Of a stretch of DNA of 64,000 nt, positions 55,329 through 64,000 are shown one piece after another. How positions within the stretch are numbered: position 1 is the first letter of the stretch; every line of letters begins with the position of its first letter. The notes beneath the pieces were generated by a model. That model did not search any database, had not been told where the DNA came from, and saw only the letters and a program-made list of their open reading frames with translations. Source of the DNA: PALSA-1004 sp963829085 (GTDB lineage Bacteria > Pseudomonadota > Gammaproteobacteria > Burkholderiales > SG8-41); the NCBI GenBank assembly GCA_963829085.1, contig CAWHHJ010000021.1:1-64000 (forward strand). The letters are read 5' to 3'. A program made the translations under genes and the position numbers.

Positions 55329-55481
55329 GGCAAGCACTTGGGGGGCGGAGGACTGCGAGACCGGTCGCATTCTAGCTGAACGGCCGGCAACCACCGCCGA
55401 CCGCTGAGCAGCGGTGCGGTTCCGATCATTTGCCGATCAAACGGCGCCCAAACTTTTTTTTCTGTCGCAGCGCGTCACGTA

Positions 55482-55510
55482 TTGAAATTTAACAACTGGT
55501 AACTTAGCAT
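55482..55510 (+). promoter_or_regulatory. Putative sigma70-type promoter of the S41 protease gene
   Basis: TTGAAA (55482-55487) and TAGCAT (55505-55510) with a 17-bp spacer, about 59 bp upstream of the ATG at 55569. It lies in an AT-rich part of the region behind a run of eight T. Confidence 0.5.
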
Positions 55511-55568
55511 GTGACGTAAGAGTAACGCTCGATGTGGCGTAGGACGCAACCTACTTTAAGGGGTTTAA

Positions 55569-56992
55569 ATGGTTAAGCGGGTCCTCTGCGGCAAAAACTT
55601 TGTAGGACTGTGTTTCGTCGCCACGCTCGCATTCAGTCACTGCGCCTGGCCCCAGCGTGCCCTACCCGTCGAAGAGCTCAAGGCCTTCAGCGCCGCGTTT
55701 GACCTGATTAAAAAAGACTACGTGGGCGAAGTCGACGACAAGAAACTGTTCGCCGACGCCATCCGCGGCATGGTGAGCGGCCTAGACGCGCACTCCGTGT
55801 ACTGGACCGGGACGAGCTCCGCGATGCTCAAGCCGGCATGCAGGGGCAATACGGCGGCGTCGGAATCGAAATGTCGGTTGAAGAGGGCGGCATCAAAGTT
55901 ATAGCGCCAATCGACGACACGCCGGCGGCGCGTGCCGGTATCCAGGCCGGCGACATGATAGTGAAGCTTGATGATACAGCCGTCAAAGGCATGACGCTCA
56001 GCGAGGCTATCAAGCGTATGCGCGGCAAACCCTCCACCGAGCTTACGCTTACGCTTGAGCGCAAAGGACAGGATCTGCCATTCACGTTGACGTTGACTCG
56101 TGCGGTGATCCGCACGCAAAGCGTCAAATCGCAACTGGTCGAACCGGATTACGCTTACTTGCGCGTAACGCGGTTCCAGGAACACACCGGCGAAATGCTC
56201 GCTGATGCCATCAAGACCCTGTACGAACAGAATAGCGCTCCCCTCAAGGGTCTTGTGCTCGATCTGCGGAATGATCCGGGCGGCCTGCTGTACAGCGCAG
56301 TAGCTGTGTCGGCGGCCTTCCTGCCGCGCGATTCGCTCGTCGTGTATACCGAAGGACGCTCTGGCAGCGCGAAATTTCGACTGATTGCGTCGCCACGCGA
56401 TTACCTGCCTTCTAACAGCAAGCGCGATTATCTCGCCGCGCTGCCGCCGGAAACGAAGAGCGTGCCAATGGTCGTGCTAGTGAACAGCGGCTCAGCGTCG
56501 GCGTCTGAGATCGTCGCTGGCGCGTTGCAGGATTACAAGCGCGCGGTCGTTATGGGAACCCAAACGTTCGGCAAAGCGTCGGTGCAGAACATTTTCCCGA
56601 TTGATAACGATACCGCGGTGAAATTTACGACTGCGCGTTACTTTACTCCTAAAGGGCGGTCGATCCAGCTAACGGGCATAACCCCCGACATCGCCCTCGA
56701 CGATGGTACGACCAGCGACACGAAGGTTAGGCTGCGCGAGGCGAACCTCAGTAATCACCTCAGTAAGATCGCAGCGGTCGAACCTGCGTTAATGACAGCA
56801 GCGAGCACTGAAACAAGTCTGCGCTTTGTTCCCGCTCCCCGGGTAAAGCAGCCGGAAGAGAAAAAAGTGCCGCTCGAGCCAGGTCAGGTCATCTCGGATA
56901 ACGACTATGAGCTGACACAGGCGATCGCATTTCTCAAGAGCCTGATGGCCCCAAGCACGATAGCGAGCGTGCACAAAGACAACACTCAATGA
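55569..56992 (+). pseudogene. S41 family C-terminal processing protease, split by one-base frameshift
   Basis: The ATG at 55569 follows TTAAGGGG. A signal peptide (MVKRVLCGKNFVGLCFVATL, ending near CAWP) precedes LKAFSAAFDLIKKDYVGEVD and GLDAHSVY; a missing base close to 55,800 shifts the rest. In the second frame come DRDELRDAQAG, the PDZ domain (GQYGGVGIEMSVEEGGIKVI), the substrate cleft (DLRNDPGGLLYSAVAV) and the catalytic pair: Ser in NSGSASASEIVAGAL and Lys in GTQTFGKASVQ. The repaired length is near 474 residues. It trims periplasmic proteins at C-termini, as CtpA does. Confidence 0.9.
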
Positions 56993-57315
56993 TGGAGTGT
57001 TGCGGCAGCTCGTCGCACGCACATCATCGGTCAGGCTGCGGCACATTTGTAGTCTAGTCGCCGCCGCACGCCTGTAAAACACTCGTCTAACCGTTTGCCT
57101 CGGCGCTGCTGCGCAAAACGCAGGGCGCAGCGGTGATGCGTCCCGTTATGCTCCGCGTCGTATGTGTATGCCATCACCGAAGCAATCAACGATGGCGAGT
57201 TCATACACAGACGCCGTCCCGTGCGATGCTATATTCCTGCCTGGAGCGCTGAGAGTGCGTGTGACATCACAGCTCCCCGGCGGTGTGCGGCGGGCAGAAT
57301 CAAACGAAGGACGTC
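56993..57315. other. Intergenic region without recognisable genes
   Basis: About 320 bp between the S41 protease and the D-aminoacylase. No gene, clear promoter or hairpin with U-tract was seen. Confidence 0.4.
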
Positions 57316-58998
57316 ATGAGCTACGATCTACTAATCAAGAATGGCACGGTCGTGGACGGTACCGGCGTCCCCGGCCTTCTCGCTGATGTCGCCGTAAAAA
57401 ACGGACTCATTGCGGAAATCGGCAAGCCCGCCGGCGAGGCTCTCCAGGTGATCGATGCCGGGGGACAGATAGTGTGCCCGGGGTTCATCGATCCGCATAC
57501 CCATTACGATCCGCAGATCTCGTGGGACAAGGTCCTCTCGAGTTCAACGCAGCACGGCGTTACCACCGTTGTGATGGGCAATTGCGGTGTCGGCGTCGCG
57601 CCGTGCCGGCCCGCCGATCATGACTTGCTGCGCCAGGACCTTGTCACCGTCGAAGGCATGTCGGCAGAGGTGCTCGCCGCCGGTATTGCCTGGGACTGGG
57701 AAAGCTTTCCGGAGTACATGGACGCGGCGGAGCGCCGCGGCAGCGGTCCGAATCTCGTGTTTATGGTGCCGCTCGCGCCGGCACGCACGTACGTAATGGG
57801 CCTCGAAGCGCCAGACCGCGCTGCTACTCAAGATGAAACCAGGGCAATCGTCCGGCTGCTTGAAGCGTCGATCGAAGCCGGCGCGTGGGGCTGGTCGACG
57901 ACGGCGATCGGATCACACATCGGGTTTCATGGCAAACCGCTTTCAGCGCGCGCCGCGAGCCGCGATGAACTCGCAGCGTACGCACAAGTGCTCCAACGCG
58001 CGAAGCGTGGTGTCATCGAGCTTGCGCTCACCAAGCGCTTCGCGACCCTCGCCGAAGATGAAATGGATTTGCTCAAGCACCTGCTCGATCACAGCGAGCG
58101 GCCGGTCACGTGGCTGTCGCTCCATAACCTGACCGAGAAACCCAATGCAATTCCCGAAATACTCGCCAAGGCGGACTCACTCATACGGCGGCGGGGCCTG
58201 CCGCAGATTCTCACTCGACCGCTGATTGCGGAGCTGACGCTTAAATCGCCTTTCAACTTTGCGGAAATCGCTGCTGCAAAGGGCATCTTCAACCAGCCGG
58301 TGGAACGGCAGATGTCGCTTTACGCCGATCGGGGGTTCCGTGACGCGTTTCGCGAAGAGCTCAAGCTCGGCCGTAAGTTCACGAACCAGGCGCAAAACGT
58401 CGGCGTGTTCAAGGTAGCGGATCCGCTAAATCAGCGCTATGAAGGTCGCACCATCGGAGACATTGCGGCCGAACGCAACGCCGACCCGCTGGACTGTCTT
58501 TTCGATTTCGCACTGGCCGAACGGCTTGAAACGAAGTTCATCCTGCCACGCGCGAACACGAATCCCGAACGCATACCGGATCTCCTGCGCGAATCGGACC
58601 GCACGCTGATCGGACTTTCCGATGGCGGCGCGCACGTCGATATGTTTTGCGAGGCCGGTTACACCACATACATGCTTGCGCATTGGGTACGCGAGAAAAA
58701 AGCGCTGACGCTGGAACACGCGGTTAAGCGCATGACGTCGGAACCCGCAGACTTCTTTGCCATAACCGATCGCGGACGGCTCAAGCGCGGACTCGCAGCC
58801 GATATCGTCGTATTCGATCCCGTCACTGTCAATTCGCCCACACGCGGCACGATGGTGTATGACCTGCCTGCCGGCGGCGGCCGCCTTGTAGCCGAAGCAG
58901 CAGGCGTCTCGAAAGTGATTGTCAACGGCACGCCGCTGTTCGCGAACGGAACGCATACCGGTCAATTCCCCGGGCGGGTCTTGCGCTCGAACATCTAG
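57316..58998 (+). CDS. N-acyl-D-amino-acid deacylase family amidohydrolase
   Basis: 560 residues from the ATG at 57316 behind GAAGGA (MSYDLLIKNGTVVDGTGVPG). The amidohydrolase metal motif is GFIDPHTHYDPQISWD; TTVVMGNCGVGVAPCRPADH is the D-aminoacylase-type Cys segment; IGLSDGGAHVDM carries the late Asp. No signal peptide. It releases a D-amino acid or related amine from an acyl compound. A TctC-like binding protein starts 9 bp downstream, presumably for uptake of the same or a related substrate. Confidence 0.94.
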   Translation: MSYDLLIKNGTVVDGTGVPGLLADVAVKNGLIAEIGKPAGEALQVIDAGGQIVCPGFIDPHTHYDPQISWDKVLSSSTQHGVTTVVMGNCGVGVAPCRPADHDLLRQDLVTVEGMSAEVLAAGIAWDWESFPEYMDAAERRGSGPNLVFMVPLAPARTYVMGLEAPDRAATQDETRAIVRLLEASIEAGAWGWSTTAIGSHIGFHGKPLSARAASRDELAAYAQVLQRAKRGVIELALTKRFATLAEDEMDLLKHLLDHSERPVTWLSLHNLTEKPNAIPEILAKADSLIRRRGLPQILTRPLIAELTLKSPFNFAEIAAAKGIFNQPVERQMSLYADRGFRDAFREELKLGRKFTNQAQNVGVFKVADPLNQRYEGRTIGDIAAERNADPLDCLFDFALAERLETKFILPRANTNPERIPDLLRESDRTLIGLSDGGAHVDMFCEAGYTTYMLAHWVREKKALTLEHAVKRMTSEPADFFAITDRGRLKRGLAADIVVFDPVTVNSPTRGTMVYDLPAGGGRLVAEAAGVSKVIVNGTPLFANGTHTGQFPGRVLRSNI

Positions 58999-59007
58999 CA
59001 AACCAAA

Positions 59008-60051
59008 TTGCGGTCTGTCTCGTATATCTGCGTGCGGATCTGCACGGCACTCGAGTTGTCGCTGCGGATACCGTTTCGCGATGTGACCGCCATTCTCGTC
59101 GCGGTCCTGCTCACCGCATTGATGCCGGCGTGTGCGGCCGAATGGCGGCCCGAGCGCAATGTAGAGCTGATCATCGCCGCAACGCCGGGCGGCGGCTACG
59201 ACAATCTCGCTCGACCCTTGCAGAAGATACTGCCTGAACGCAAGCTCGTCGACTATGGCGTCGTCGCTATCTACAAGCCGGGCGCGGGCGGCGCAATCGG
59301 CTGGCGGTATCTCAACGAGCGCCCGAACGACGGCCATGTACTTTCGATCATTTCGGGCACCATTCTCGGCGCCAACATCATGGGCCAGATGGACGTCAAG
59401 TACACTGACTTTACTGCGCTACCGATGATCTTCAACGAGTATGTGGGCATGCATGTCAAACCGGATTCACCGATCAAAACGGCTGGCGATCTGATAGAAA
59501 GGCTCAAGAAGGATCCGCTGTCGCTGACTATCACACCGGGCACGAGCATCGGCACCCTGCCGCATGTTGCATTCGCGCTCGTCCTCAAGAAGGCCGGTTT
59601 TCAGCACGACATGAGAAAACTGACAGTAGTCGCGTTCAAGTCGACGGGCGACGCGGCGATTGCAGTGGCGGGCGGCCATGTCGATGTGCTGGCGACACGG
59701 CCGTCGAACGTCGCTGAACTCGTCAAGTCTGGGCGCCTGCGCACGCTTGCGGTCACCGCGCCGCAACGCATGATAGGCATGGCCGATGTGCCGACGTGGC
59801 GTGAGCTCGGCGTCGATGCAGTTTATGGGAATTGGTTCGGCATGATCGGGCCGCGCGCGATGACTGCGGCGCAGGTCGAACATTGGGACAACGTGTTTCT
59901 GCGTCTCGCGCGGACAGACGAATGGAAGCGCGAGCTCGAGCGAAATTTGTGGAGCGACTTCTACATGAACAGCGCACAGACGCGGCGCTTCCTGGACGAG
60001 CAGAATGAGGAATTGCGCGGCCTAATGACTGATCTCGGGCTTGCGAAATGA
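59008..60051 (+). CDS. Tripartite tricarboxylate transporter substrate-binding protein (TctC-like subtype)
   Basis: 347 residues if translation starts at the TTG at 59008; the membrane-leader part (FRDVTAILVAVLLTALMPAC) begins near residue 24, so an internal start such as a TTG at 59056 is possible. It opens EWRPERNVELIIAATPGGGY, with YKPGAGGAIGWRYLNERPND, GMHVKPDSPIKTAGDLIERL and NLWSDFYMNSAQTRRFLDEQ, close to the gene at 32168 and different from classic Bug proteins. It is the second gene of an operon with the D-aminoacylase. Confidence 0.9.
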   Translation: MRSVSYICVRICTALELSLRIPFRDVTAILVAVLLTALMPACAAEWRPERNVELIIAATPGGGYDNLARPLQKILPERKLVDYGVVAIYKPGAGGAIGWRYLNERPNDGHVLSIISGTILGANIMGQMDVKYTDFTALPMIFNEYVGMHVKPDSPIKTAGDLIERLKKDPLSLTITPGTSIGTLPHVAFALVLKKAGFQHDMRKLTVVAFKSTGDAAIAVAGGHVDVLATRPSNVAELVKSGRLRTLAVTAPQRMIGMADVPTWRELGVDAVYGNWFGMIGPRAMTAAQVEHWDNVFLRLARTDEWKRELERNLWSDFYMNSAQTRRFLDEQNEELRGLMTDLGLAK

Positions 60052-60282
60052 CTTCAGGCGTCGGGTAAACAAAGGGAACACCAGCCTCATAACGCGTGTT
60101 CTTCGCCGCTGAAAATAGCATCGAGCGAATCTGCGGCCTGCTCGCGTGCGGCCATGCGCGTCCATTTGCAATCGTTTCTTTTTTCCTTACAACACAATTG
60201 GCGCGCATCCGATGCAGCGATGGATCGCGACGTGATTTACTCGCGTCGGGATCGATTTTCAAACGCACGGAAGGAGCGCACC

Positions 60283-61644
60283 ATGGCAACGCATACGGTA
60301 ATCGCCACATACAAGGAATACGGACTGGCGGAGCAAGTGGCCGCGGACCTTATCGGCGCTGGCATCAACCAGAATTCGATCCACATCATATCCGGAAACG
60401 GTGCGGCGTCCACCGCTACCGGTAACTGTGGCCGCGAGGACGACGAATACTATTCCCAAGCGATGCACCGCGGATATAGCGTGGTCACCGTTGCCGCGGA
60501 GAATGAGAACGAGGCAGAGCGCGCCGCGCAAATCATGGAGCGCCACTCTCCCATCGAACTCGATGCGCCTGACCGCGCTACGGGTGAAACCAACGCGCAA
60601 CCGACGACCGGCCGGGGCGTTGGGCGTGATACCGAACCGCGGCCGGACACCGCGCCGTCGAGCAACGCACAGCAGACCGATGGAGCGGGACGAACAGATG
60701 CAGTAATCCCCGTCGTGCAGGAAGAACTGGTTGTGGGCAAGCGCGCAACACAAAGAGGCGGCGTCCGAATCCGTACGCGGCCAGTCGAAACGCCGGTACA
60801 AGAAACGGTCGAGTTACAGGAAGAACGGGCGAAAGTGCAGCGCCGTGCGGTCGATCGGCCCGCTGCCGACAGCGATTTCACTGCGTTTAAAGAAGGCGAA
60901 ATCGAACTGAGAGAAACGGCGGAGGAAGCAGTAGTATCAAAACGGGCACGCGTCGTCGAAGAAGTGGTTATCAGTAAAGAGGCCACGAGCCATGTCGAAA
61001 CCGTAAACGACACCGTCCACCATACGGAAGTGGAGGTCGAACCGGTCGATGAACGGCCAACGTCTCCTGGCAGCGAGCCTGTGCGACAGCGCGCTGAAGT
61101 GGCGCAGCCGTCGGCTGACGCAAACAGACCAGCCCTTTACGGTACCGTGCCAACGCGGGAACGCGCGGAGTGGATAGTAAGTGCTCTGCGCAACGCGGGA
61201 ATATCGGGCAGCGATGTATCGGTGCTGCTCGGAGACAAAGCGGCGACCCGGCACTTCGCATACGAGACGAACACCAAAGCGCCAGAGGGCGCCACCGCCG
61301 GCGGCGCAACCGGCATGGGCATCGGGGCGGTGCTCGGATGGCTTGCTGGCATCGGCTCTTTGGCAATTCCAGGAGTGGGCCCGTTCATTGCTGCCGGACC
61401 GATCATGGCGGCGCTGGGTGGTGCCGCATTAGGCGGTGCGACCGGAGGTTTGATCGGCGCGCTCGTCGGAATGGGCATACCGGAGCGCGAAGCAAAGGTA
61501 TACAACGATACGGTACGCGGCGGCGGTGCGCTGGTATCTGTGCACACGGGCGATGCCGAGCAGCAACAGCGTGCACGGGAAATCCTCGCGACTGCCGGCG
61601 CGGAGAATATTCATGCAACCAACGAATTACGGGAGCCCGCTTAG
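60283..61644 (+). CDS. YsnF-like stress protein with YflT, DUF2382 and glycine-zipper regions
   Basis: 453 residues from the ATG at 60283, behind GGAAGGAG; the longer frame upstream is not real. Residues 1-80 are a YflT-like small domain (TVIATYKEYGLAEQVAADLI; RGYSVVTVAAENENEAERAA). Residues 135-260 are a DUF2382/YsnF domain (VPVVQEELVVGKRATQRGGV with repeated EVV/KRA strands). Residues 300-450 hold a second YflT-like domain and a Gly-rich segment GGATGMGIGAVLGWLAGIGS, AALGGATGGLIGALVGMG. General stress proteins of this build protect against oxidative or osmotic stress, mechanism unknown. Confidence 0.85.
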   Translation: MATHTVIATYKEYGLAEQVAADLIGAGINQNSIHIISGNGAASTATGNCGREDDEYYSQAMHRGYSVVTVAAENENEAERAAQIMERHSPIELDAPDRATGETNAQPTTGRGVGRDTEPRPDTAPSSNAQQTDGAGRTDAVIPVVQEELVVGKRATQRGGVRIRTRPVETPVQETVELQEERAKVQRRAVDRPAADSDFTAFKEGEIELRETAEEAVVSKRARVVEEVVISKEATSHVETVNDTVHHTEVEVEPVDERPTSPGSEPVRQRAEVAQPSADANRPALYGTVPTRERAEWIVSALRNAGISGSDVSVLLGDKAATRHFAYETNTKAPEGATAGGATGMGIGAVLGWLAGIGSLAIPGVGPFIAAGPIMAALGGAALGGATGGLIGALVGMGIPEREAKVYNDTVRGGGALVSVHTGDAEQQQRAREILATAGAENIHATNELREPA

Positions 61645-61794
61645 CGACGCTGCCTGACTCGCAGAGCGAGACCGCCGCGAGGCGCGTGTTGCTCACTGGC
61701 CGGGTCTTCGAACGACCGCGAAGGTATGGTGGGAGATGCGCGGGCTACGACGCGCGCGTTGCCCACCATCAAATTCGTGCGTCAAATCGCCGGA

Positions 61795-62655
61795 TCAAAT
61801 TCCCTGCACGACCGGCGAGCCTTTGCATTGTGTGCGATGCATTATCCGGCGCGTCGATGGATCGATTGCATCGCGCCGGTGCATCGCGCACCGGTTATCC
61901 CAGATGAGGACGTCCCCGAGCCGCCACTGGTGATGCCACGTGAAGTGCGGCTGCGTCGCGTGAGTCCACAGTGAATCGAGCAGCGCTTCTGATTCAGCAA
62001 GCGGCAGGCCGTTGATGTAAGCATGGGGCCGGCGCCCGAGGTATAACGCACTGCGCCCGGTCTCGGGATGTCTGCGTATGATCGGATGCGTCAGACCTGG
62101 ACTCGTGCGCAAATCCTGCTCAGCCAAATATCCAGGACGAAGCTGCCCGCCGGATGTATAGCGTTTGTCGTGCTTGATCGTCTTGTCAGCGATGGCCGAA
62201 CGCAGAGACGCCGGCAGCGTCTCCAAGGCGAGATACATATTCGCGAACCCTGTATCTCCGCCTGAGGGCGGCAGCTCTATCGCATAAAGAATGCTGCAAC
62301 TGGGAGGAACTTCGTTGAAGGCACTGTCGGTGTGCCACACAGCTTCGCCATCGCCGAGACCACCGATAGCTACGCCGTTCTCGATCACGTTCGAGATGAC
62401 GGCGATCTCCGGATATTTTTCGTCCCGCGGCTTCTGACCAATGTGCACCGGTGACGGTCGGCTCAACTCTCCGAAACGCCGTCCAAATGCAAGGAGGTCA
62501 TCGTCGTTTAGTTGTTGATCGCGAATAAGCAAGACAAGGTGGTCGAGAAACGCGCGCTGGATTTTTGTGAACGCTTCGTGATCGAGGCGTTTTACATCGC
62601 CGCATTTGATCTCGGCGCCGATCGCGGACGCGAGTTGCAACACCTCTATTTCCAT
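61795..62655 (-). CDS. TauD/TfdA family Fe(II)/2-oxoglutarate dioxygenase
   Basis: About 286 residues from the ATG at 62655 (MEIEVLQLASAIGAEIKCGD). The iron-binding facial triad is visible: HxD in AVWHTDSAFNEVPP and the distal His in NRCAMHRRDAIDP, with the 2-oxoglutarate-type Arg in RRIMHRTQCKG. LLIRDQQLNDDDLLAFGRRF and HIGQKP are typical of TauD. The substrate may be a sulfonate, aryloxyacid or amino-acid-like compound. A 13-bp palindrome lies 37 bp upstream of its start. Confidence 0.93.
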   Translation of the reverse strand: MEIEVLQLASAIGAEIKCGDVKRLDHEAFTKIQRAFLDHLVLLIRDQQLNDDDLLAFGRRFGELSRPSPVHIGQKPRDEKYPEIAVISNVIENGVAIGGLGDGEAVWHTDSAFNEVPPSCSILYAIELPPSGGDTGFANMYLALETLPASLRSAIADKTIKHDKRYTSGGQLRPGYLAEQDLRTSPGLTHPIIRRHPETGRSALYLGRRPHAYINGLPLAESEALLDSLWTHATQPHFTWHHQWRLGDVLIWDNRCAMHRRDAIDPSTRRIMHRTQCKGSPVVQGI

Positions 62656-62691
62656 GGCGGGCGACCTCGCGCTGTCAACACGGCGGCGGTG

Positions 62692-62704
62692 ATCGGTTAC
62701 CGAT
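62692..62704. promoter_or_regulatory. 13-bp perfect palindrome upstream of TauD-type gene
   Basis: ATCGGT - T - ACCGAT is perfectly symmetric and lies 37 bp upstream of the dioxygenase start, between it and the histidine kinase gene end. It may be an operator; no cognate regulator can be named. Confidence 0.35.
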
Positions 62705-62757
62705 TCACTTCTCGACTGGTTAGCGCGCCCCGCCACCCAAGGATGGAAGGCGCGCGC

Positions 62758-64000
62758 TCATTCTGCACGCTCGTATCTCTGGGGAAACGTTACGCGAAAC
62801 GTAGTGCCCTTGCCCGGGGCAGTCTGCAGCTCAAGTGTAGCGTCGAGCAGGTCGCATAACCGCTTGACGATCGCGAGTCCCACGCCTTCCCCTGACGGGC
62901 CGTCGCTCGATTGCTGCGGTGACTGCGAGCGCAGCGTCGGTGCAGGAGGTGTATACGGCACCTGGCCCTTGAGTTGTTCGTCTACGGTTTCGTTATCGAG
63001 ATCAGTCGCGTCTTTTAAGGCATCCGCAATGGGAGTTACCGTGCCGTGGTTGAGTCCGGGACCGGTGTCCTGCACACAGAATGTCCATCGATCGGTGTCC
63101 AGTGTCGTGTCCAGATCCCAAGTTACTTTCACGCCGCCCGCTTCCGTGTAGCGGAGCGCGTTCTGCAGCAGGTTTTGAGCAATACGCCGTATCTTCACTT
63201 CGTCGCCGTCCACCCACAACTGCGCGGCGCCCTCGACCGTCAGGAACAGACGCCGCTCGACGGCAATGTGGCGCATGGCATTGCACAGATCCTTCAGGAG
63301 CTGAGCCGCATCCAGGCGCGCGATTGTGCGCCGCTCATGACCCGCTTCGAGTCGCGACAAAGTCATGAGCTCATTCAGGAACGAGCGCATCCAGTCGACG
63401 CCGTCAGTGAGCATGCGCAGCGATTTCGCTCGGTCCTCTTCTGCTAACTCGGTGCGACCGAGCAAATCCGCGGCGTTCTTGACAATGCCAAGCTTGCCGC
63501 GCAGATCATGCGCTGCCTCGCGCCATCCATTTGCGCGCTCCCGTTCCCCGTCGTAAAGCCGGCTGATGGCCGCTTCCAGATACTGCGCGCGGCCCGCCGC
63601 TTCGGTTTGGCGCAGCTCCGTATATTGCTGCGAGCTCTCGCAGATGCCGTCTGCAAAAAAGCGGGCAACGCTGTCCCGGGCCCTCGCCTGCGCCGCCAGC
63701 GACATTGCCGGATTCGCCGCGCAGTCGAGATTAAGCTCATCGACAAGGCACAGGTGCAGATGCCGCCACTCGTGCATGACTTCGACAAGGTTGTATCCCT
63801 GCTGCCAGCGCACCACTCCATGTTCGGCGGAGCTGCGCTTCTCCTCTTCTACCGCGCGCTCTTGTTCTGCATGATCCGTTGCGCAAAGCTCGCGCTCGAG
63901 CTGGTCGAGCAGCGTGGGCACATGATCGTAGAACTGCGCGAGGGACAAATGCGATGCATGCGCAAGAGCCGGATCTTCCTGCACGCGTCTGCGCCAGCTC
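62758..64000 (-). CDS. RsbRD-type sensor histidine kinase, N-terminus truncated by window edge
   Basis: About 413 residues are visible and the frame is open to the edge (SWRRRVQEDPALAHASHLSL), consistent with the RsbRD_N domain, which includes YDHVPTLLDQLERE and YNLVEVMHEWRHLHLCLVDE. The dimerisation and phosphoacceptor helix is WREAAHDLRGKLGIVKNAAD with the candidate His in AAHDLRG. The ATPase part has RRIAQNLLQNALRYTEAGG (N-box), DTGPG (G1) and GEGVGLAIVKRLCDLL (G2). A long low-complexity insert (QLKGQVPYTPPAPTLRSQSP) lies between G1 and G2. The partner response regulator is not in the window. Confidence 0.9.
   Translation of the reverse strand, partial: SWRRRVQEDPALAHASHLSLAQFYDHVPTLLDQLERELCATDHAEQERAVEEEKRSSAEHGVVRWQQGYNLVEVMHEWRHLHLCLVDELNLDCAANPAMSLAAQARARDSVARFFADGICESSQQYTELRQTEAAGRAQYLEAAISRLYDGERERANGWREAAHDLRGKLGIVKNAADLLGRTELAEEDRAKSLRMLTDGVDWMRSFLNELMTLSRLEAGHERRTIARLDAAQLLKDLCNAMRHIAVERRLFLTVEGAAQLWVDGDEVKIRRIAQNLLQNALRYTEAGGVKVTWDLDTTLDTDRWTFCVQDTGPGLNHGTVTPIADALKDATDLDNETVDEQLKGQVPYTPPAPTLRSQSPQQSSDGPSGEGVGLAIVKRLCDLLDATLELQTAPGKGTTFRVTFPQRYERAE

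Noticed and set aside
55440..55470. T8 run near 55,454 as an intrinsic terminator
   Set aside because: No adjacent GC-rich stem precedes it on the plus strand; the nearest hairpin (CCGCT-GAGC-AGCGG) is about 40 bp away.
1..64000. tRNA, rRNA, CRISPR arrays, prophage or insertion sequences
   Set aside because: I looked for cloverleaf-type sequences, regularly spaced direct repeats, integrases and transposases and saw none.

Overview
The window looks like chromosomal DNA of a betaproteobacterium, probably of the Burkholderiales. The basis is the dense coding, the moderately high GC content, and above all the nine periplasmic solute-binding proteins of the Bug/TctC type, a family hugely expanded in that group. 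A HiPIP, an acidic low-complexity stress-type protein, HyuA/HyuB and many small catabolic operons fit too. I see no rRNA, tRNA, CRISPR array, integrase or recognisable insertion sequence.

Layout. 1-4.3 kb: an M81 (MlrC-like) peptidase with a truncated peptide-binding protein, divergent from a lone molybdopterin oxidoreductase. 4.5-9.5 kb: a MoxR / DUF58 / VWA block with a trypsin-like protease at its head and a second VWA gene in inverted orientation. 9.7-26.3 kb: catabolic modules, each placed beside orphan Bug proteins (FlK-type thioesterase, aldolase/M20 peptidase, NHL and YVTN propellers, a cytochrome c-like protein, HyuA/HyuB, VOC and 3-hydroxyisobutyrate-dehydrogenase-like proteins). 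26.4-32.1 kb: a stress and sugar segment (acidic protein, Nudix, DUF488, glucokinase-like ROK protein, GH15, MarR regulator with a candidate operator, DUF6789 membrane protein). 32.2-39.1 kb: three more Bug proteins with an ADP-forming acyl-CoA synthetase and a thiamine-diphosphate enzyme. 39.3-42.7 kb: a PIG-L/GT2 fusion, a TVP38-type membrane protein and a PilZ pair. 43.0-47.3 kb: a block of predicted lipoproteins (two LssY_C paralogues, an alpha/beta hydrolase, one small lipoprotein) bracketed by two copies of a palindrome-bearing repeat. 48-64 kb: FMN hydroxyacid dehydrogenase, glycogen-debranching enzyme with GT4, HiPIP, ABC-2 exporter, S41 protease, D-aminoacylase with TctC protein, YsnF-like stress protein, TauD dioxygenase and a truncated RsbRD-type histidine kinase.

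How it fits together. The Bug proteins presumably deliver carboxylates or amino-acid derivatives that the adjacent hydrolases, CoA ligase, lyase and dehydrogenases degrade; no TctA/TctB membrane partners lie in the window. The envelope block at 43-47 kb is the best candidate for an undescribed system, because two gene sets transcribed outward-in share one putative operator.

Sequence quality. Eight genes are each split by apparent one-base indels (nine events in all). In every case the two halves are complementary parts of one family, so many of these are more likely assembly or sequencing errors than true pseudogenes.
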